Positions 45,078 through 56,917 of a DNA stretch of 64,000 nucleotides are shown here, piece by piece. Positions within the stretch are counted from its first letter, which is position 1. Each line of letters begins with the position of its first letter. The notes under the pieces were generated by a model, which saw only the letters and a program-made list of their open reading frames with translations, was not told where the DNA came from and ran no database searches. Source of the stretch: Dillenia suffruticosa (lineage: Eukaryota > Streptophyta > Magnoliopsida > Dilleniales > Dilleniaceae); the NCBI GenBank assembly GCA_033439265.1, contig JAVTVX010000009.1, positions 1,787,609-1,851,608 of the forward strand, read 5' to 3'. The position numbers were made by a program, and so were the translations under genes.

Positions 45078-46665
45078 ATGGCCTTAGTGCTTACACCTCT
45101 ATTCAATCCCTTTGTTCTGTTTTTAGTTTCCTTCACCCTTCTCCTGTTGCTTAGGACTAAAAAAGCTGGCAAATATAACTTGCCTCCTTCCCCACCAAGA
45201 CTACCAATAATTGGCAATCTTCACCAGCTGGGTTTACTTCCACACTGCTCTCTCCGCACCCTCTCTGACAAGTATGGGCCTCTCCTTCTCTTACACTTGG
45301 GGGAAGCTCCAGCACTTGTAGTTTCTTCGGCATACCTAGCTGAAGAAATCATGAAAACTCATGACATGATTTTTTCAAATAGGCACAAGCCAATTGCCGC
45401 AGACATACTTTTCTATGGGGGGAATGAAATTGGATTTTCTCCCTATGGCGAGAAATGGAGGGAAATGAAGAAGCTATGTGTTACTAAGGTTTTGAGCCAA
45501 AAGAGAGTGCAAGTGTTATCTTTCATCAGAGAAGAAGAAGTAGCTGATATGATTGCCAAGATAAGACAGTCATGTTCAGAAAAAGTTCCTGTTAATCTCA
45601 GCGGGATGATATTTACGGCTGCAAACAACATAATTTGCAGATCTGCTTTGGGTAGAAAGTATGAAGGCGAAGTTAATGGGAAACAATTTGTAGATGTGGC
45701 ACGGAAGGTTCTTGATCTTTTGGTAGCTTTCAGCTTCCGAGATTTCTTCCCGTCCATCGGATGGATGGATAAAGTCACTGGCTTAGTCTCAAGATTCCAG
45801 GACACTTTCAAAGAGTTGGACGCCTTCCTGGATCAAGTAATCAAAGAGCACGAGTGCAGGAGAAGTGAAAATGAGCAGTCCGAGAAAGATGTGCTTGATA
45901 TTCTTCTTCATTTGAGGAAAGATAACATGCTCGGCTTTGACCTCACACTTGACAACGTTAAAGGAATCCTTGTGGTCTCTATCTCTCTCTCTCTCTCTCT
46001 CTCACTGTACACATTTCTTTTTGACTCATTATGTTGTTTTTCCTAAATTTTAGGACATTATGATTGCTGGTGGTGATACTAATGCAACAACAATGGTATG
46101 GCTAATGACGGAGCTTGCAAGACATCCACGTGCAATGAAGAGAGCTCAAGAGGAGGTAAGAAGAGTGCTGGGAATGAAAGAAGAGATAGATTTAGATGAC
46201 ATCAGTCAAGTGGACTACTTAAGATGTATTATTAAAGAGACTCTGCGATTACATCCTCCTGGTCCTTTCTTGATTCCACGAGAAACAAAAACATGGGTAA
46301 AGTTGGAAGGTTATGATATTGCACCTCACACAAGAATTTTGATCAATTCATGGGCAATCCAGAGGGATCCTAAGTTGTGGGAGATGCCAGAAGAATTTCT
46401 CCCGGAAAGGTTTCTTGACAGCCCTATAGAATTCAACAGCCAACATTTTCAATTCATTCCATTTGGTGCTGGAAGAAGAGGATGCCCTGGAATGCCATTT
46501 GCCATCGCCTCGATGGAATATATGGTTGCCAACCTATTGTATTGGTTTAACTGGGAATTGCCAATGGGCACTGATGCGGAGCATCTAGACATGAGTGAAC
46601 AGAATGGTATGGTTGTCTGCAAGAGAAGGCCCCTATATTTAGTCCCAACATCTTATGATCCTTGA
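45078..46665 (+). CDS. Cytochrome P450, CYP71 family (two exons)
   Basis: ER-anchored CYP71-family monooxygenase, substrate unknown. Exon 1 is 45078-45974 and exon 2 is 46054-46665, with a very short 79-bp GT-AG intron rich in CT; the product is 502 residues. Seen: anchor (about 8-25), hinge PPSPPRLP (36-43), I-helix AGGDTN (304-309, acid D307), ExxR (E361-R364), PERF (416-419), haem loop [10 protein letters not shown] with Cys443. Two departures from the consensus: the C-helix reads W127-R-E-M-K131 instead of WxxxR, and the I-helix motif ends in Asn rather than Thr or Ser. The frame is open throughout and it may still be active. Its 3' end and flank were copied to about 49.7-52.9 kb. Confidence 0.92.
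45980..46005 (+). repeat. (CT)n tract at the splice donor
   Basis: The 79-bp intron opens GTCTCTATCTCT and continues as (CT)n. It makes up about a third of the intron. Confidence 0.85.
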
Positions 46666-46683
46666 CTGCAGATAGGATTCTCT

Positions 46684-47420
46684 TTGAAGCAAATTGCATT
46701 GCCAATTTCTCTTCTTTTTTTTTTCTTTTCGTTGTTTAGTAGTAGTCATGTTCGATTATTTTCCCATGTTTGTTTGCTTTTAGATCTTGTACTTGTTTAT
46801 CAGTCACTTGTAATGACATCCAGATCCAGGTATGCTGTTTCTCCATGGCCATTCTCTATTACATGTTTGTTTGTACACTTCTGCAGCTGAGTCATGGCTG
46901 AGATCTCTATCCTGTAATGAAATCATTAATTGTTTTCATGAATTAGTGTGGCATGGAAAGAAGGTGCTCATGCATCTCTTTTAATCCCCCGGTCATGTCA
47001 TGGTTTGAAGAGCAGGAATGGATCTCTTAGCAACAAGAGCCATAGCAATGAGCGATAGTGGCAATTCTTCATAAACATACTGCATGAATTAGCGCCAATC
47101 TTTATGTCCTCTATTTGATTTCTATAGTTGTTTTCTGAATATCCTATATTAAACAATATGCAATCATTCATCGTACCCCAAATAAAAATAATGCCAGCCA
47201 AGTTTGGACTTTGAACACCTATTTGATTCGACATAGATAAATTAAAAATAATATCTGACAGTCATCTTACCCTAAATAAGAAAAGCATTACTCAGAGCTA
47301 GGAATCTGACATCAAACAATGCAATTATTCATGGAATGCTGTGTAAAATTAATCACATGAATCAGCAGGAAAGCGACAAGTAGTAAAGGTGATATAGGTA
47401 GCCACCTGCATGAACCGGAC
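46684..47420 (+). repeat. P450 3'-flank repeat, parent copy
   Basis: Sequence after the stop codon of the P450 at 45078-46665 that recurs in pieces downstream: 46684-47085 matches about 51440-51750, and 47125-47420 matches about 49766-50015. A faint copy also lies at 34290-34520. Confidence 0.8.
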
Positions 47421-47429
47421 CTGTCCGCC

Positions 47430-48165
47430 GGTTAAGGGTAACAAAAAAATAATAATAATAAATAACCAGTGCCTTTAAACCATTTGTTTGTGCGATTCAC
47501 GGTGAGAGTCACAGAACCGCCCCGATTTTTATCACTCATTATTTTTCTCCTATTTTCTCTATTATTTTATTTTTGGTTTGTTATATTTTTAGTTAGTTTT
47601 CTTTTCTTATTCTATTTATATGAATGATGGCATGTACACTAAACCAGGGTCTGAGCCAGGGAAATGACTTGTACTTTTGTTGCGCGCAAACTCCGCCCCG
47701 TCCCCTCCCAAAATTTGGAAGAAAGAAATACCACAAATTCTTCTTGCAGCATATCTAAAAGGCCCAAACATGCCGGTAAGAGTTGCATCAATGCCTTCAA
47801 ATATAACACCGAAAATCTGGTGTTAGAAATTGTATTAAATATTTTGTAATATAAAGAAAAATTTTAAATTTTATTGATTTTCGATTTTGGGTATTAAATT
47901 AAAATTTTTTTGATATATTTAAAATATCCATGTTCTGATTCAAAGTACATCTTATCTCGAGGAAATTAGAACTTTTAAAATTAAAGTGAAAAATAAAAAA
48001 ATAAAAAAATAAAAAAAAAAGGCGTGGGAACAGGGCAGACAATGTGCAGATAAAGGAAACAATTGATGGGTTCATGGTGGAGTATTGAAATTACCGAAAT
48101 GCCCTACTCAAGATGAATTAAACTTAAGAGGTTAAGGGCAAGATAGTAATTTTGCATATAAAAGA
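47430..48165. other. Intergenic, no gene seen
   Basis: AT-rich DNA with A-rich simple sequence near 47445-47465 and 47985-48020. No gene or element ends were found. Confidence 0.4.
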
Positions 48166-48169
48166 ATTG

Positions 48170-49765
48170 TCAAAAAAAAAAAAATGGGGGTCTCATTTTC
48201 CTCTCCACTTCCCTGCGACCATTCTTTCTTCTCGCCTACAACAATTCTTTTTTTTTCTCTCTCGGTCTCACTCTCACTCAAATCTCTCTCTTAAATTTTT
48301 CTACCAACCAACCTCATTTTGCATTAAACGCATTAAAGGGACACCGAAATTCTTCAATCAATTCTAGAAACGAAGGATTAAACGGTGGAAATCTAGAGTT
48401 TCACGAAAAAAGAAAATTAGGGTTTTTGAATCCCAAAATTCAATCCGGCAACGAAATCAGGATATTTTTCACTCCCTAACCTTGAGTCTAGTTTCATTTT
48501 TTGCTATATTGCAGACTATTGTTGGAATTTTAGGAATTGTCAGTGAATAAAAAAAGAAAAAAGAAAAACTAATGAACAAATGTTTGAATTGTTATTTGCT
48601 TCATTCAGGCTTCACTTTCCGGTAAACTCTCCACATGATGGTTAAATAATTTAGAACAAATAACAGATAACCTGATGCTTATTTTGATGAAATAAAGACG
48701 CTTCATAGTTTCAAAAATGTGAAAGATGATTAAGAACTGCAACATGGTGCTTAGGGAAACGTAGTCTACCTTCATTACTTCCAGATATAGGTTTTGACTT
48801 TGTTAATTATTTTTTTTCATGATTTTATTCATTTTAATACACTTCCATGATAATGAAGATATTCATTCCAAAAATGACATCTTTAAATCCTGAAACCTTA
48901 ATGGATACGCTGTGTTAAAATTTATATAAATATTCTTTTCTCCCCTGAACCAATGGTGAAAGTCACCAAAAAAAAAAGTCACCAGTGCTCTTCTGCAAGC
49001 ACAGGGTCATGGTCTGGCTCTTCAAATTCATATTCAGTGGTTGAAAAAGCATTGGCAGCTCAATTAAAGTCTGATGAATTGATAATATATTTGTGAATTT
49101 TTGGTTTAGGCAAGACAATTGGAGCTTAAAAGGAAAAAGGGGATTTCATTGGATTAAATTTTGGTATTGGAAGTGAATACCCTCCCTAGAAGTGAGTGGA
49201 TGACTATGTTTCATATGAATGAGAAATTGTTTTCAACCATGATTTCACAATTGAATTTTTAAATGAGTTTGTGAAATGAAATTATAAATGTTTTCTAATT
49301 GTAGTGAGCCTTGAGATGGATTTTGTGACAAAACCATGACTCTTGAATTTGAATGATGATTTATTTGTACCATGTTACGATTAAATACTCATATAAATTG
49401 TGAAATATTACTTTACCTTATATTTGAGCATGCATTGATTGATAAATTGAGTTTGGTTACGTGGTGTTGGGAAAAATGACTGCGGTCTAAGTCTTACCAC
49501 GGACTGGGTCGTTTGGGGCGGCATGGCTAAAACGGTTTAATTTAGCTTGGTGGTAGGCGGGTTGGAGAGCCTCCTCAAGCTGCCGGATAACGTGGTAGCA
49601 CCCCACGGAGTTTCGGGCCAACGCCAAGGTGGAGAGGATTTTACGAAAATTATGGAAAACCCCTTGGCGGATCCTACCAACAGTCATTGGTAGGGGATTG
49701 TTCCGGCTCAAGCAGGACCAGATGAATTTGTGGATAGGGAATGGGTTATGCTCACCGCTAATGTC
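48170..49765 (+). mobile_element. Decayed LTR of the Ty3/gypsy type
   Basis: The stretch 49140-49740 matches the middle of the 5' LTR at 60608-63099: the GTGAATACCCTCCCTAGAAG-type motif, GAGTGGATGA, and the GGGCCAACGCCAAGG segment. Upstream, an A run, a CT-rich leader and a TTAGGGTTTTTGAATCC stretch follow the order of the other LTRs, so the start is put near 48170. The 3' end is missing and it runs straight into the P450-flank repeat. An old, incomplete fossil. Confidence 0.55.
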
Positions 49766-50640
49766 CTATATTAAACAATATGCAATCATGCATTGTGCCC
49801 CAGATAAAAATCATGCTGGCCAGGTATGGGCTTTGAGCACCTATTTGATTTATTGGAGCTCGTACGCCACAGATATAGTATATATGGGACATCTTACACT
49901 AAATATGAAAAGCATTGCTCAGAGATAGGAATCTGACATTAAACAATGCAATTATCATCGAATGCTGTGAAAAATAATCACATGAATTAGCAGGAAAGCG
50001 ACCAGTAGTATAGGTGGCACAGGTGGCCTGGTGCTTCACAATGAGCAAACTCCTTCAATATGATTATAGAATGCGGTCAGACCATGTTGGAGATTGAAGT
50101 TCTGGAGGCGAAGCACATTTGCAGGAAGCTAATCAATGTGCTGATCGTTAGCAAAAATGGGCCTATCAGGTTCTCACAACTTAGGTCAGCTGGAGACTCC
50201 TTTGAGCGAGCTCCTGCACTTGCTTCATGGAGACTGCAGGGGTACTCCCAATTCCAGGTCTTATGTTGATGGGCCGTGGGCTTTTGTCTGTCCTCTTGGG
50301 CTGTTGAGCCCTCCTCCTTCTGACCCCCAAAAAAAAAAAAATGTGGCCCCCTGCTTAACAATGAGCAACACTGGCCATTCTTCATACACAGGCCGCATGG
50401 CTCCACAGCAAAACAGGTGAAAATTGAGTTTGCATATTCTTTTTTTTTTTTTTTTTTTTTTGAATTGTTCTCTCGATGTGATAAAATTATAAAATATTTC
50501 TGTTTTCTTTGTCTTCCGAAAACAATAACAATAATAACATCTCTATCGACCCCAGTAAACATGATAAGTTATATTTAGGTTTTGAGTTTATTTGAATGCC
50601 CCAACCAAAGATCTCCTGTGGTATGGCTATCTGACCTATT
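49766..50640 (+). repeat. P450 3'-flank repeat, copy 2
   Basis: 49766-50015 matches 47125-47400 after the P450 at 45078-46665, and about 50340-50640 matches 52590-52890. No P450 coding sequence remains in this copy. The junction with the decayed LTR upstream is abrupt. Confidence 0.75.
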
Positions 50641-51097
50641 TTACAAATTCTAATTTTGTAGCCCCAAATCGTGTATGCATGTTATGTTCCTCTGTAGTTT
50701 TGTTGGTTGCTCTTTGAATTTTGGGTGCATTAGTGCTTTTTGTAGGGAGTCATTGGACATGAACATAAACTTGCCATCGGATTTTGCACCATAAATTATA
50801 GTTAAGTTGTTGTGCTTTTTTGATTTTTCTATCAAACTCCACCTATGAAGCTGCTTCCTCCCTCAAAATAGTAGCAGCCATGAACAATCTGGTTTTGATG
50901 CCTCACCTAAAAGATAATGTTTTGGGCGGCTAAGTCGTTTATTTGTCCCTCTTCAATCAAATAGGGGAGACATTTTCCTCTGTTAATCTTCAATAATTTT
51001 TATTTTGGAACTATGTAATTTCGTTGAGATGCAATTCTGCTATCATATTCAAAACATTTAAATATTATATTTTCCTATTCAACAAACGTGTCATATA

Positions 51098-51425
51098 TGC
51101 AGCCTCACACAAGACAATTGATCAATTCATGGGCAATCCAGAGGGATCCTAAATTGTGCGAGATGCCGGAAGAATTTCTTCCGGAGAGGTTTCTTGACAG
51201 CCCTATAGAATTCAAAAGCCAACGTTTTCGATTCATTCCATTTGGTGCTGGAAGAAGAGGATGCCCCTCGAATGCCATTTGCCATTGCCTCGACGGGATA
51301 TATGGTAGCCAACCTTCTGTTTTGGTTTAGACAATACGGAGGATTTAGACATGAGTGAACAGAATGGTATGGCAGTCTGCAAGAGAAGGCCACTATATTT
51401 AGTCCCAACAACTTATGATCCTTGA
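51098..51425 (+). pseudogene. P450 pseudogene: second half of exon 2
   Basis: Near-identical to the last part of exon 2 of the P450 at 45078-46665, from the PHTR region to the stop codon and the CTGCAGA that follows. The frame breaks just after the haem-loop CP, by a small insertion, and about 30 bp of the WELP region are lost. The upstream two-thirds of the gene is absent. It is a recent copy, judging from the few other differences. Confidence 0.9.
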
Positions 51426-51960
51426 CTGCAGACAGGATTCTATTTGACGTAAATTGCTTTGCTAATTCCTTTTGTTTTCTTTTTGTTGTTTTGTAGCAGT
51501 CATGTTCGATTATTTTGCTCATGTTTCTTTTACTTTTAGATCATGCACTTGCTTATCAGTCTCTTGTAAGGACATCCAGCTCAAGGTATGCTCTTTCTTT
51601 AAGGCCATTTTCTATTACATGTTTGTTTATATACTCCTGCGTCTCTTGTAATTCCCGGTCATGTCATGGTTTGAAGAACAGGGGTGGATCTCTCTGCAAC
51701 AAGAGCCATAGCAATGAGCAATGATGGCAATTCTTCATAAACAGACTGCATGTTGGCTTCACAGCAAAACGGGTGAAATTGAGCTCGGATTAATTTCCAA
51801 ACTTTTCTAAATTCTTCAAGCCTCCATGAGTCTAGGCGACCTGCATATTCATCTAGCTCAAAAAAAAAAAAAAAAAAAAAAAAAAGACCACCACCTTGGG
51901 TGTCTGGTTTCAAATCCAATGATTTGCTAGCTATTAGAGCATGCACCAAAGCTTTATGTC
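51426..51960 (+). repeat. P450 3'-flank repeat, copy 3
   Basis: Continues the duplicated segment after the pseudogene at 51098-51425 and matches 46670-47120. An A run of about 25 with a following GGTTTCAAATCC box (51858-51920) is inserted in it, possibly a SINE-related scrap. Confidence 0.75.
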
Positions 51961-51997
51961 CACTATTTGATTTATTTAGTTGTTTTGTGAATATCCT

Positions 51998-52397
51998 ATC
52001 CGTCCCCTGCGTCTCGTACCATTCCCATCCCCTAAAGGGAGGGTTATCTCTTTCCCATCCCCGCCTCTGAAACCATCCCGCAAAAACCAGTAAAGTACGG
52101 GATATGTTTTTTCCGAATTTATAAAATATTTAAACATAATATTTAAAAATTAAAATATCATTAATTTCTACTAGTCTTACACCATAGTCCACATAAAATT
52201 CGAACACTAAAAAAATTACTTAAAATATAAAAGTCATTATTTATATAAATACTTAAAATATAAATGGTTAAATACCAGAAGAAGCGGTTGGAAATTGAAA
52301 ACAAGTCATGTGTTAGTCAGGTAGTAAGTAGCAGCAATGTAATTTATATACATATATTTTAAATTATTCTTATTCCCGGGACAGGACGGGACGGATA
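51998..52397. mobile_element. Possible MITE with TATCCGTCCC termini
   Basis: About 400 bp inserted in the P450-flank repeat at a TATCCTAT site that is continuous in the parent copy near 47140. The left end TATCCGTCCC and the right end GGGACGGATA are inverted repeats of each other. The interior is AT-rich with CCCATCCCC near the left end. The target duplication is unclear. Confidence 0.4.
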
Positions 52398-52469
52398 TTA
52401 TTACTGTAAAACTGTTTTCGTCCATTTTCTGAAAATGCATTTTTGATGTCGTCTTGTGCCCAATAAAAA

Positions 52470-52920
52470 CTCAATCATAATCCGTCTCGCTCGAGCTGGA
52501 CCGGATGGCTTTGCGGAATGCTGCAAAAAAAATAATCAAATGAATTAGCAGGAAAGCGAGCAGTGGTGTAGTTGGCCTTGGTGGTCTTGTGCGTAACAAT
52601 GAGCAATAGTGCCGATTCGTCATGAACAGGCTGCATAGCTCCACATCAAAACAGCTGTGAAATTGAGTTTGCATATTCTACTTTTTTTTTTTTTTTTTTT
52701 TCAAATCTAAATGGAGATGGGGTTGTTTTCCTGAAAATCATAAAATATTTTTCAGAAAACAATAACAATAACAACATCTCTATCGACCCAAGTAACCATG
52801 ATAAGTTATATTTAGGTTTTGAGATTATCTGAATGCCCCAACCAAAGATCTGCTGCAGTAGGGCTATCTGACCCATTTTAAAAATTCTAACGTTGTAGGC
52901 CCAAATCTAGTGTTCATCTA
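52470..52920 (+). repeat. P450 3'-flank repeat, copy 4
   Basis: Matches 49960-50020 and about 50340-50650, including GTGAAATTGAGTTTGCATAT, a T run and the CATCTCTATCGACCC segment. It shows that the duplicated unit extends further than the part kept next to the parent gene. Confidence 0.75.
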
Positions 52921-53484
52921 TTGTGTTCTTGGGTTGCTGTTTGACTTTTGGGGGGCACTAGGGGCTTTACATAGCAGAGTAGGACTCTTGGGACATAAAG
53001 TATATTGATGTGACCACAAAGGATATTGAATAATGTCAGATGTGACCATAGGCGGGCCGGGATGTCCCTAAAATTTCAAAAGTATTCTGCATTTATATAG
53101 CATTTTTAGGTGTCATGTAAAAGTAAAATCACGTGAATCAGCTCGAAAGCAACCGAGTGGGATAAGGTCATCAGCGAGAGATATGGTAATTAATCAGCCA
53201 CGATTATTGTAACATTCCATGCTATTCACGTGGTGGAGTTTGAATTTCATACCAACCGGTGTTAAGAGTAATCTTGTTTATATGTACGGTTATGCCTTCA
53301 ATACAGTGCAATGCCTTCCTATGAATAAAAATGTGAGATTCTTAAATTAAAATGAATAATATTTTAGTTACGTTGAGCATTTTTTCTTTCCTTTTTCTTG
53401 TGAGTCACAAATCATGAGCAATTTGTGCTTTTTTTATTTATTTGTATATAACTTATTAAACTTTAATTGTACGAGTGAAGTATA

Positions 53485-53540
53485 CGACATGGTTGTCTGT
53501 AAAAAATCTCCTTTGCTTGGTGCCAACGTTGTATAAACCA
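53485..53540 (+). pseudogene. P450 C-terminal scrap
   Basis: Reads MVVCKKSPL and then, after a small frame change, a GTGCCAACG-containing end, like the MVVCKRRPLYLVPT end of the P450 at 45078-46665. Only about 17 residues are kept. Confidence 0.5.
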
Positions 53541-53639
53541 TAATAAGATATCCCATCGTAAGATGAAAATCTCAATCTCACTATGGTCGTCGTCTTGTCA
53601 GCTTACTCTCTTCTTCTCAATTACGTAAAAGGAATCGCC

Positions 53640-53990
53640 TCACCGACCTTTGTCTGGAAGGATCTGAAATTATTCTCTCTTGTCTGTCCCTTTTTGCACT
53701 GAGAACATGCAATTACAACCACAAATAAATTAAATTTATTAATTTTTATTGCACCCAGCTTTGTCCGGAAGGACATCAGATTATTCTCTCGTTTGTGCCT
53801 TTTTTCGTATATTTTTTTTTATAAATTATTTATATTCGAAAATTATATTAAAATTTATTAAATTCAATTCAAATCGAATTAGATTTTTAACGTACAAAAA
53901 TCTCCGTATCTAATATATATCAAACTTTGTATTATTACCACAAATTATATAAAATTTATTAGTTTTTATTACACCCATAAAAGAATTAAT
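53640..53990. repeat. Diverged tandem duplication
   Basis: A CTTTGTCYGGAAGGA stretch followed by TTATTCTCTC and a TTTATTAGTTTTTATT-type end occurs twice, at about 53647-53758 and 53759-53985. Both copies are AT-rich and non-coding. Confidence 0.6.
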
Positions 53991-53999
53991 GGTAAGATA

Positions 54000-54707
54000 T
54001 ATATATATATATATTGTGAATCCCGTGTCTTAAGACTCCAAAATCAGGGGAAAAAAATAGGCAAGATTACAGCCACCAAGATGGTTTGTCCCTATGGCCA
54101 CACCGCCCAAGACTTCATAACCTTGATATCACAGAATCAAATCTCAAATTTGAAAGAAATGGATTGCCAATGTTCCGAAACGTCACACCTTCTTGATAAT
54201 GTCTAAAGGGCATAACATAGTCCTCATGTTAATGTTATTTTCCAATAATGTACTGAATATCACAAAATTATTGCAATTTAGCTTGACATGGTCCATTGAT
54301 CAAGACATGATCCTTTTAAGTCAAAAAAAGTAGGTATTGGCATTGGAAGCGACACCTAGTTTGAAAAATCGGGTAAAAATTCTCAATATATTTTAATGGA
54401 AACAGATTGCTAGTGGTTCCTAATTTAGTGTGCAGAGTAAAGTTTTTACCCTGACACAAAATTTTAAACTATCTTTTCTTCCTTTTTTTTCTTGGCCCCG
54501 GGTGGCGGGGGTGTCTTAGCTTTAGGCAATGGCAAGGGAGAAACTTGAACCCTGATCTTTAACACAGGACATGATTCAAAGTTGTCAGTAGTCTAATCCA
54601 TGAACAACCAAGACGAAAATGAAATTTCCATTAAATATAGAGGTTAAATTTGTATGCTTTGCCATGGAAACATGCATGCAAGGTATCAATTGGCATTTCA
54701 ACGCGGG
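54000..54707. other. Intergenic, no gene seen
   Basis: A TA microsatellite sits at about 53998-54014. The rest is AT-rich DNA with no recognisable coding sequence. Confidence 0.4.
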
Positions 54708-54970
54708 TGATATAAAATCCTGCAAACATATGGATAAGAGCGGAATTTTTTTATAATTTTTCAGAAAGAATGATTCATTTCTAATTTTTCATACATTTTT
54801 TTAACATAAAACATACATTTATTTTTTAAAATTCATATGCAACTCCACACCTATAGACTTTTTTAATGTATGACTCTTACTCTCTTACTTTATGAGTCTT
54901 AGACTATCCTACCTTAAAACTCTTAGTCTCTTTTATTTTCTACAAATAAAAAACTACATTAATTATATCA
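54708..54970 (-). repeat. Copia 3' LTR
   Basis: About 263 bp with matching inverted ends TGATATAA and TTATATCA. It lies directly after the polypurine tract, as expected for a 3' LTR. The 5' LTR is not in the window, so the outer boundary at 54708 is inferred from the inverted ends. Confidence 0.6.
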
Positions 54971-54981
54971 CTCCCCCTTAA
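54971..54981 (-). other. Copia polypurine tract
   Basis: TAAGGGGGAG on the element strand, directly next to the LTR start. This is the usual primer site for plus-strand synthesis in copia elements. Confidence 0.75.
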
Positions 54982-54995
54982 TGTGCTTTCTTCTC

Positions 54996-56580
54996 TCAAA
55001 CTATCTCTCTGCATGACTTCTCCACACCAAACTTTTCCCTCAGCAGCTGAAACTTATCATTTGGTAATACTTTCGTGAAAATGTTTGCCACTTGCTCTTT
55101 AAACATGCAATACTTCAAGTTGATTTTATTTTCCTCTATTGCATTAATAAAATGGTACTTGATGGCAATGTGCTTTACCCAACCATGTTGTACTGGATTT
55201 TTAGCTAATATAATGGCTGATTTGTTGTCACAATAAATATCAGTTATAGCATTTTGCTTTTCTTCCATATCCTCGAATATTTTTCTCGACCAAATTGCTT
55301 GAGAAGTTGCCATTGCAATTGAAACATATTCAGCCTCTGCAGATGACTAAGCAACAGATTGCTGCTTCTTTGAGCACCATGAAATAGCTCCTAAACCAAT
55401 CATAAAAATATACCCAGATGTACTCTTCCTGTCATCCACACAATTTGCGCAATCACCATCACAAAACCCCTATAACTCCAATTTTTCACCCTGCAATATT
55501 TAATTCCATAGCCCTTGGTTCCCTGTACATACCTTATCACTCTTTTGCCTGCTCCATAGTGAAAATGGCTAGGATAATGCATAAAACATGACAACAAATT
55601 TATTGCAAATACAATATCCGGTCTGATTGCTGTGAGATACAACAAGTAACCAATCAAGCTCCTATATATCTTTTCATCAACACTTCTTCCACCATCATCT
55701 TTGTTCAATTTTCATTCAATATCATTGGAGTATCAATTGGTTTGCAACCTTGCATTCCGAATTTTGTCGAAATTTTTTCTGCATAATTTTCTTGATAAGC
55801 AAACACCTCATTTTCACACCGATAAATTTTTATTCCAAGAAAATGATGCAATAGTCCCAAATTACTCATTCAATATCTTTTCATCATATTTTATTTAAAT
55901 TCTTTAACCATTCTTTGATTATTGTCAATAAATACCAAATCATTAGCATACAAAGCAATAGTAAGAATATCCATACCTTGATTCATTACATACAAAATTG
56001 GCTCACTCATACTTTTCTTGAATTTATTATTGATAAAGTAGTTATCAATTTGACTATACCATACCCTCGTAGCTTGTTTTAAGCCATATAATCCATTCTT
56101 CAATTTAAACACTTTGCCCTCTGCATTTTTAGTTATAAAACTAGTTGGTTGCTCTACATAAACCTCCTCTTTTAACTCACCATTCAGGAATACAAATTTT
56201 ACATCTAATTGATGAAGTGATCAACCTTTTTGAGCAGCCAATGCTATTAACATCCTGATGGTATCAAGTCTTACAACTTGAGCAAATACTTCATAAAAAT
56301 CCCCTCCCATTTGTTTTGTATATCCCTTGGCAACCAATCTTGTTTTATTTTTCTGAACAAAGCCATCTGCACTATGTTTCACTTTATAAACCCACTTCAC
56401 ACCAACTACTTCTCTATCTTTTGGTCTATCAACTAGCTCCCAAGTTTTGTTCTTTTCAATGGCTTCAATCTCCTCTTCCATTGCTCTCCTCTGGTCTTTC
56501 TTTCTCATGGCTTCTTCAGAACTTTCCGGTTCAACAATGCACAAATTGCATCTTGCATAAACATCACTCAACCTTCTCAT
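54996..56580 (-). pseudogene. Copia reverse transcriptase and RNase H region
   Basis: Fossil coding region. Recognisable pieces are the start of RT (EEIEAIEKNKTWELVDRP, GVKWVYKVK near 56400), the LYGLKQA region (near 56080), the SLIGYLLYLTAIRPDI region (near 55640) and RNase H with the YCDNKSAI and KHIAIKYHFI motifs (near 55200). The order and motifs identify Ty1/copia. It is broken in several places. Confidence 0.88.
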
Positions 56581-56917
56581 CTTGATTGGAGTTGAGCTAT
56601 GTGTTGAAGAGCTTGAAGCAAGAGAATTTGTATCTATTTTTGGACCAATTGCATCTTCTTCATCTTCATTCTCCGTTAGCTTTTTGTAGCAAAATCATCT
56701 TGGCTTATTCCCGATCTTCTTCAATTCTTATTTCCTCTTCTACTTCTTATCTTCATCAAATATCACATTTTTACTTATGATCACAGAATTCCTTTTAAGA
56801 CTATACAATCTATAACCTTTAGAAACCAAACTATACCCCAAAAAAATACATCTCTTACTGGCATCATCAAGTTTTGTTATCTTTCTTTAGGAATTTGAGC
56901 AAAACATATGCTACCAA

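Noticed and set aside
1446-46665. A complete biosynthetic gene cluster
   Set aside because: Only P450s of one family and one unrelated kinase are present; no scaffold-forming or other tailoring enzyme was found.
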